The notes under the pieces were generated by a model, which saw nothing but the letters and a program-made list of their open reading frames with translations, ran no database searches and was not told where the DNA came from. Source: Salicibibacter cibarius (GTDB lineage Bacteria; Bacillota; Bacilli; Bacillales; Marinococcaceae). Taken from it: DNA of 64,000 nucleotides. The position numbers and the translations under genes were made by a program. The stretch covers positions 3,224,001 through 3,288,000 of the forward strand of contig NZ_CP054705.1 in the NCBI RefSeq assembly GCF_016495725.1. The letters run 5' to 3'. Shown here in pieces: positions 61,009 through 64,000 of the stretch. Numbering within the stretch: the stretch's first letter is position 1; each line of letters opens with the position of its first letter.

Positions 61009-62022
61009 TTAAAGAAAAGGTTGTAAGATCATAATTGCAGTGAAGACAATGACGGTTGTTGTACCAATGACGACAAAAACCACGCGTGTTTTAAACAAAG
61101 CAATCATCATGATGGTATTTTTCAAATCAATCATCGGACCGTAAACCAAGAAAGCAAGCAAGGATCCATTGGTAAACGTAGACCCAAAAGATGCAGCCAC
61201 AAAAGCATCCGCTTCCGCGCATAGAGACAGAAGATAGGCTAAGCCCATCATGGCAATTGTTGAAGCAACCGCATCATCCCCAATAGAAAAAAGCAATTGA
61301 CGATCAAAGAATGTTTGAAAAACCGAAGCAATAAAAGCTCCGATAATAAAGTATTTTCCGATCATAAAAAACTCATCGACAGCATGATACAACCCTTGGG
61401 ATAATCGGTGTTGGGAATGGCCATGGTCATGTTGACAACAAGCGTGATGGACAGATGGGTGGGATCTTAAAGGTTGCTGATTTTTTAACAAACGATAAAC
61501 GATGCCCCCGATAAGGATGGAAAGAACGAGCGCCAACCCCATACGCCAGTATAAAATCGATAGATTGTTTTGAAACGCGAAAAACGTAGAGGCGCCCACA
61601 ATAGGATTTAAGATTGGCATCGACATCATAATGACGACACCAAGATGTAACGGCAATCCTTTACTAATTAATCTTCGTACAACCGGAACAACAGCGCATT
61701 CACAGATGGGAAGAAGAATGCCCACCATTGTTGCAGGAAATAGCGCGATCATTGGTGATCTTGGCAATACTCGATGAATCCAATCTTCCTTAACGAACAC
61801 TTGGACAATGGAAGAAAAAAGGACACCCATAAGTAAAAAAGGAAACGCTTCTAAAACGATGCTTATAAAAATAGAGTGTACCTGTAACCAAGACGCGGGA
61901 ATAGCTTGAACTTCCTCAAGTGCTTGAAAGGGCTCTGCAAAAATGAGCGCGGCAAAAAATAAAAAGAGGATGAGTATGCCTAGCGAATCTTTTAGAAACG
62001 TGCCCCCATGTTGTTTTTTCAT
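61009..62022 (-). CDS. YcgR-like permease (UPF0718/DUF318)
   Basis: This 337-residue membrane permease has the family motif PICECAVVPVVRRLISKGLPLHLGV and a His-rich cytoplasmic loop (HPSVHHACCQHDHGHSQH, about 192-209) that looks metal-binding. The loop and the location beside zinc genes suggest metal transport. No Zur box is seen upstream. Confidence 0.85.
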   Translation of the reverse strand: MKKQHGGTFLKDSLGILILFLFFAALIFAEPFQALEEVQAIPASWLQVHSIFISIVLEAFPFLLMGVLFSSIVQVFVKEDWIHRVLPRSPMIALFPATMVGILLPICECAVVPVVRRLISKGLPLHLGVVIMMSMPILNPIVGASTFFAFQNNLSILYWRMGLALVLSILIGGIVYRLLKNQQPLRSHPSVHHACCQHDHGHSQHRLSQGLYHAVDEFFMIGKYFIIGAFIASVFQTFFDRQLLFSIGDDAVASTIAMMGLAYLLSLCAEADAFVAASFGSTFTNGSLLAFLVYGPMIDLKNTIMMIALFKTRVVFVVIGTTTVIVFTAIMILQPFL

Positions 62023-62132
62023 AGAATATTAGCCCTCGTCTTTTTTGAATTTTAATAGATACTATGAAAAATGATCGGAAGGTATGACTTTTCGGTTTAG
62101 CGAAAAAACATAGAACTGCAGAGCACATTAGA

Positions 62133-62219
62133 AAACGTTGACTTGTCGCCAAGGATAGCGAAAGTCAACGTTATTTCTTATACTATCATCCGAACAATTT
62201 ATACATTCTGATAGTGCTA
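62133..62219 (-). repeat. Dispersed 87-bp hairpin repeat, copy 2 (inverted)
   Basis: The minus strand reads CACTATCAGAATG through TTGACTTTCGCTATCCTTGG to AAGTCAACG, matching 54752-54838. The TTGACTT...AAGTCAA arms form the hairpin. Confidence 0.75.
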
Positions 62220-62247
62220 AAAAGCCACCTGAGACAGGTGGCTTTAA
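62220..62247 (-). terminator. Terminator of the spoVAA-spoVAB operon
   Basis: AAAGCCACCTG pairs with CAGGTGGCTTT around AGA. Confidence 0.8.
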
Positions 62248-62354
62248 AATAAGGGGATAACTTGAGTATAATTCACAATAAGTTTCCTATAAACAATTTT
62301 CTTTCCTTAAGGAAAATGTTTAAGTGACCTGCTTGTTTGAAATCATAATGATGC

Positions 62355-62786
62355 TCAATACGGAAATGGACTGAAAATGATCCATTGGAACAAAGACCCC
62401 GTCACCTTCCCAAAAATGACTGCGAATAAGAGCCACATAATGCGATCAACGAGGCCTGTCCTTTTTGCCAAAACAGGAAGCACATTAAGGACTTCCGTCA
62501 ATGCAGCTGCAAGCGCGCCTACGAACATGCCCGAGAAAATTCCAGTGATGATGGTGCTCAACAGCGGCAAAGAGAAATGAATATTCCACTGTCCAAAAAC
62601 GGTGAAAATAAAAGATCCAAGGATAACAGCCCATTGATAAGCATGAACATAAGCTTGTGTTCTCGTTAATTGCGTCAAACGTTGAATAACGCCTAAAATC
62701 GTCAAAAAAGCAACCAACCCTGCCCCTATAATTAAACCTTCGGAGAATCCGGAAACAATAATAAAAATTGCATCGAGCACATTCAT
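62355..62786 (-). CDS. spoVAB: Stage V sporulation protein AB
   Basis: This 143-residue protein has about four transmembrane helices and the SpoVAB pattern (IIVSGFSEGLIIGAGLVAF, then GIFSGMFVGALAAALTEVLNVLPVLAKR). It overlaps the spoVAA stop by four bases (ATGA). SpoVA proteins handle dipicolinate movement in spores; AA and AB belong to the complete operon of Bacillus. spoVAC, AD and AE do not follow. Confidence 0.9.
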   Translation of the reverse strand: MNVLDAIFIIVSGFSEGLIIGAGLVAFLTILGVIQRLTQLTRTQAYVHAYQWAVILGSFIFTVFGQWNIHFSLPLLSTIITGIFSGMFVGALAAALTEVLNVLPVLAKRTGLVDRIMWLLFAVIFGKVTGSLFQWIIFSPFPY

Positions 62787-63394
62787 TCGTCTTTTTTGTC
62801 CTCCTGCTGCTTATCCATCACGGTATATTCATCTAAATTTTGCTGGTAATTAAACATCTCGACTTCCAATGGGCTCGGTTCTTCATTGAATTTCTTTTTA
62901 AATACGCGGTTGAAAAATAGTATCATCCCTAAACCAATCCCAAGTGAATACGGAATCTGGAGTATTAAGGGATACTCATCTTCTTGCCCTGTCAGCATGA
63001 AAAACATTTTTTTGTGAACGGCCGACATATTAACGTCTTCATGAAAATGCATAATGGCTAAGCCCGAGCCGAAAAACAACAATAACCAAACAAAACTGAC
63101 ACGCATGAAAGTGGGAGATTTTGAAGATGACACAATTTCCAATATCGTATGATTTTCACCAAGGCTTTCAACATTCATTTCCGGAAACATTTTTTTAATA
63201 AAACGAATCACTTGCAGAGAGTCAATGGTGGCAACTCTCCCATCATTTTCGGACACTGTATAGATTGGCGTCTCCAATAGTTCCCCCGGCTCGTTGGAGG
63301 GAAGAATATATTGTGCGATATCTTGTAAATAGACGGATTGATCAGGATTAACCTTTACCCGTGGGTATAAACGTATGTATATAAGCCTCTCCAT
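62783..63394 (-). CDS. spoVAA: Stage V sporulation protein AA
   Basis: This 203-residue protein has a soluble N-terminal half (IYIRLYPRVKVNPDQSVYLQDIAQYI) and two transmembrane helices (about 98-116 and 147-165), as in SpoVAA. The spoVAB gene follows with translational coupling. A sigma-G-type promoter is visible upstream. Confidence 0.9.
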   Translation of the reverse strand: MERLIYIRLYPRVKVNPDQSVYLQDIAQYILPSNEPGELLETPIYTVSENDGRVATIDSLQVIRFIKKMFPEMNVESLGENHTILEIVSSSKSPTFMRVSFVWLLLFFGSGLAIMHFHEDVNMSAVHKKMFFMLTGQEDEYPLILQIPYSLGIGLGMILFFNRVFKKKFNEEPSPLEVEMFNYQQNLDEYTVMDKQQEDKKDE

Positions 63395-63433
63395 TTATCC
63401 TTCCTCCAAGTCTGCGATATGCGACCATATATG

Positions 63434-63463
63434 TAGAATGTGTACATTAGTGTCGGACTATGC
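63434..63463 (-). promoter_or_regulatory. Candidate sigma-G promoter of spoVAA
   Basis: On the minus strand GCATA (63463-63459), an 18-bp spacer and CATTCTA (63440-63434) match the forespore sigma-G pattern gnATA / cATnnTA. Confidence 0.55.
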
Positions 63464-63490
63464 GTATTTACGTGTTCGTAAAAAAACCTC

Positions 63491-64000
63491 CTACATTGGC
63501 AGAAAAAGTGTTTTCTTCCAATCCAGGAGGGTATGGGCCGTTCTTTCAGCTGTAGGCTTTCCAAAAATTTGTTCTACAAGATACATTGCCATGTTTATTC
63601 CGGAAGAAACGCCGGCAGAGGATATAAGATTATGAGTATGAACGACTTTGCTGACCGATAAAACCTGAATATGAGGATACTTTGCTTGTAGGTCTTTCAC
63701 AGCAAGATGATGCGTTGTTGCCTTTTTTCCATCCAGCAATCCAGTTGCTCCCAAGATATACGTGCCAGTGCAAACAGAACATATATAGTCACTATTTTTG
63801 TGTTTAATAATCCAATCTTTTACCTTTTGATTCTTAGCCACAGATTGAACCGCCTTCAAAGGCCCCCTTGGAATGATGAGAATATCTATTTCAGGAGCAT
63901 TAACAATGCTAAAATCAGGCATGATTTTTACTCCTGAATGAGTTCTTATTCGTTGTCCAAACTCTGTAATAGTGAATATCTCAACTTGATCACCTTTATT
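63491..64000 (-). CDS. DJ-1/PfpI-family protein, N-terminus outside the window
   Basis: The visible 170 codons include GDQVEIFTI, EIDILIIPRG, the nucleophile elbow SVCTGTYILG, KKATTHHLAV and SSAGVSSGINMAMYLVEQIFG. The pattern fits the DJ-1/PfpI superfamily, in particular the isonitrile hydratase or GlxA-like branch. The frame is open to the window edge, so the start and any further domain are unseen. It ends without an AraC domain. Confidence 0.8.
   Translation of the reverse strand, partial: NKGDQVEIFTITEFGQRIRTHSGVKIMPDFSIVNAPEIDILIIPRGPLKAVQSVAKNQKVKDWIIKHKNSDYICSVCTGTYILGATGLLDGKKATTHHLAVKDLQAKYPHIQVLSVSKVVHTHNLISSAGVSSGINMAMYLVEQIFGKPTAERTAHTLLDWKKTLFLPM

Overview
The window comes from a spore-forming, probably salt- and alkali-tolerant member of the Bacillaceae. 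The evidence is spoVAA-spoVAB, a SpoVAF/GerA-type germinant receptor protein, an M-box leader, Zur-type boxes, Bacillus-style holin-like type I toxins and very acidic exported lipoproteins. Placement near Salicibibacter-like genera is inference only; there is no rRNA gene to test it. Most genes are ordinary chromosomal metabolism and transport, but the intergenic DNA is unusually rich in structured repeats.

Layout. 1-6.6 kb: a tricarboxylate module (PrpF-family isomerase, CitMHS transporter, CitS/CitT-like two-component pair) with a PIN-toxin pair between the transporter and its regulators. 6.6-15.2 kb: Uma2 protein, ctaG-SCO copper/oxidase assembly operon, acetyltransferase, YeeE/YedE sulfur transporter, BsuPI-like protein, YitT, AI-2E transporter plus rhodanese. 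15.3-20.9 kb: TAXI-type TRAP transporter facing an RpiR regulator and a class III aminotransferase. 21-31.6 kb: NERD protein between two repeat arrays, KamA, a catabolic-looking accC-accB-oxidoreductase-FAH operon, pterin dehydratase, DUF948 protein, nitroreductase, allantoinase-like amidohydrolase and dcd. 31.6-45.7 kb: a type I toxin-antitoxin locus, small membrane proteins, aminotransferase, peptidase, a RelE-type pair, MarR plus lactonase, M-box-controlled mgtE, SpoVAF-like protein, SDR, CPBP protease. 45.7-50.5 kb: an IS91-like element, ResA-like and YyaL-like proteins, a second type I toxin locus. 50.5-62 kb: zinc homeostasis (two zinc-binding lipoproteins, Zur-controlled S14, ZinT-like lipoprotein, YcgR/YcgQ-like pair) with unrelated enzymes in between. 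62-64 kb: spoVAB, spoVAA and a DJ-1/PfpI gene cut by the window edge.

The most unusual features are: (1) at least eight intergenic arrays from several unrelated sequence families that share a 52-bp period, about five helical turns, and in four families a 43-bp inverted repeat plus 9-bp linker; (2) terminal-inverted-repeat elements (about 320-480 bp) that carry such arrays; (3) a His/Trp/Asp-rich domain present twice inside a zinc-binding ABC lipoprotein and once at the N-terminus of a ZinT-like lipoprotein; (4) two holin-like type I toxin genes with readable antisense RNA promoters and terminators, one flanked by 41-bp direct repeats. All coordinates and repeat counts were read by eye; no searches were run.
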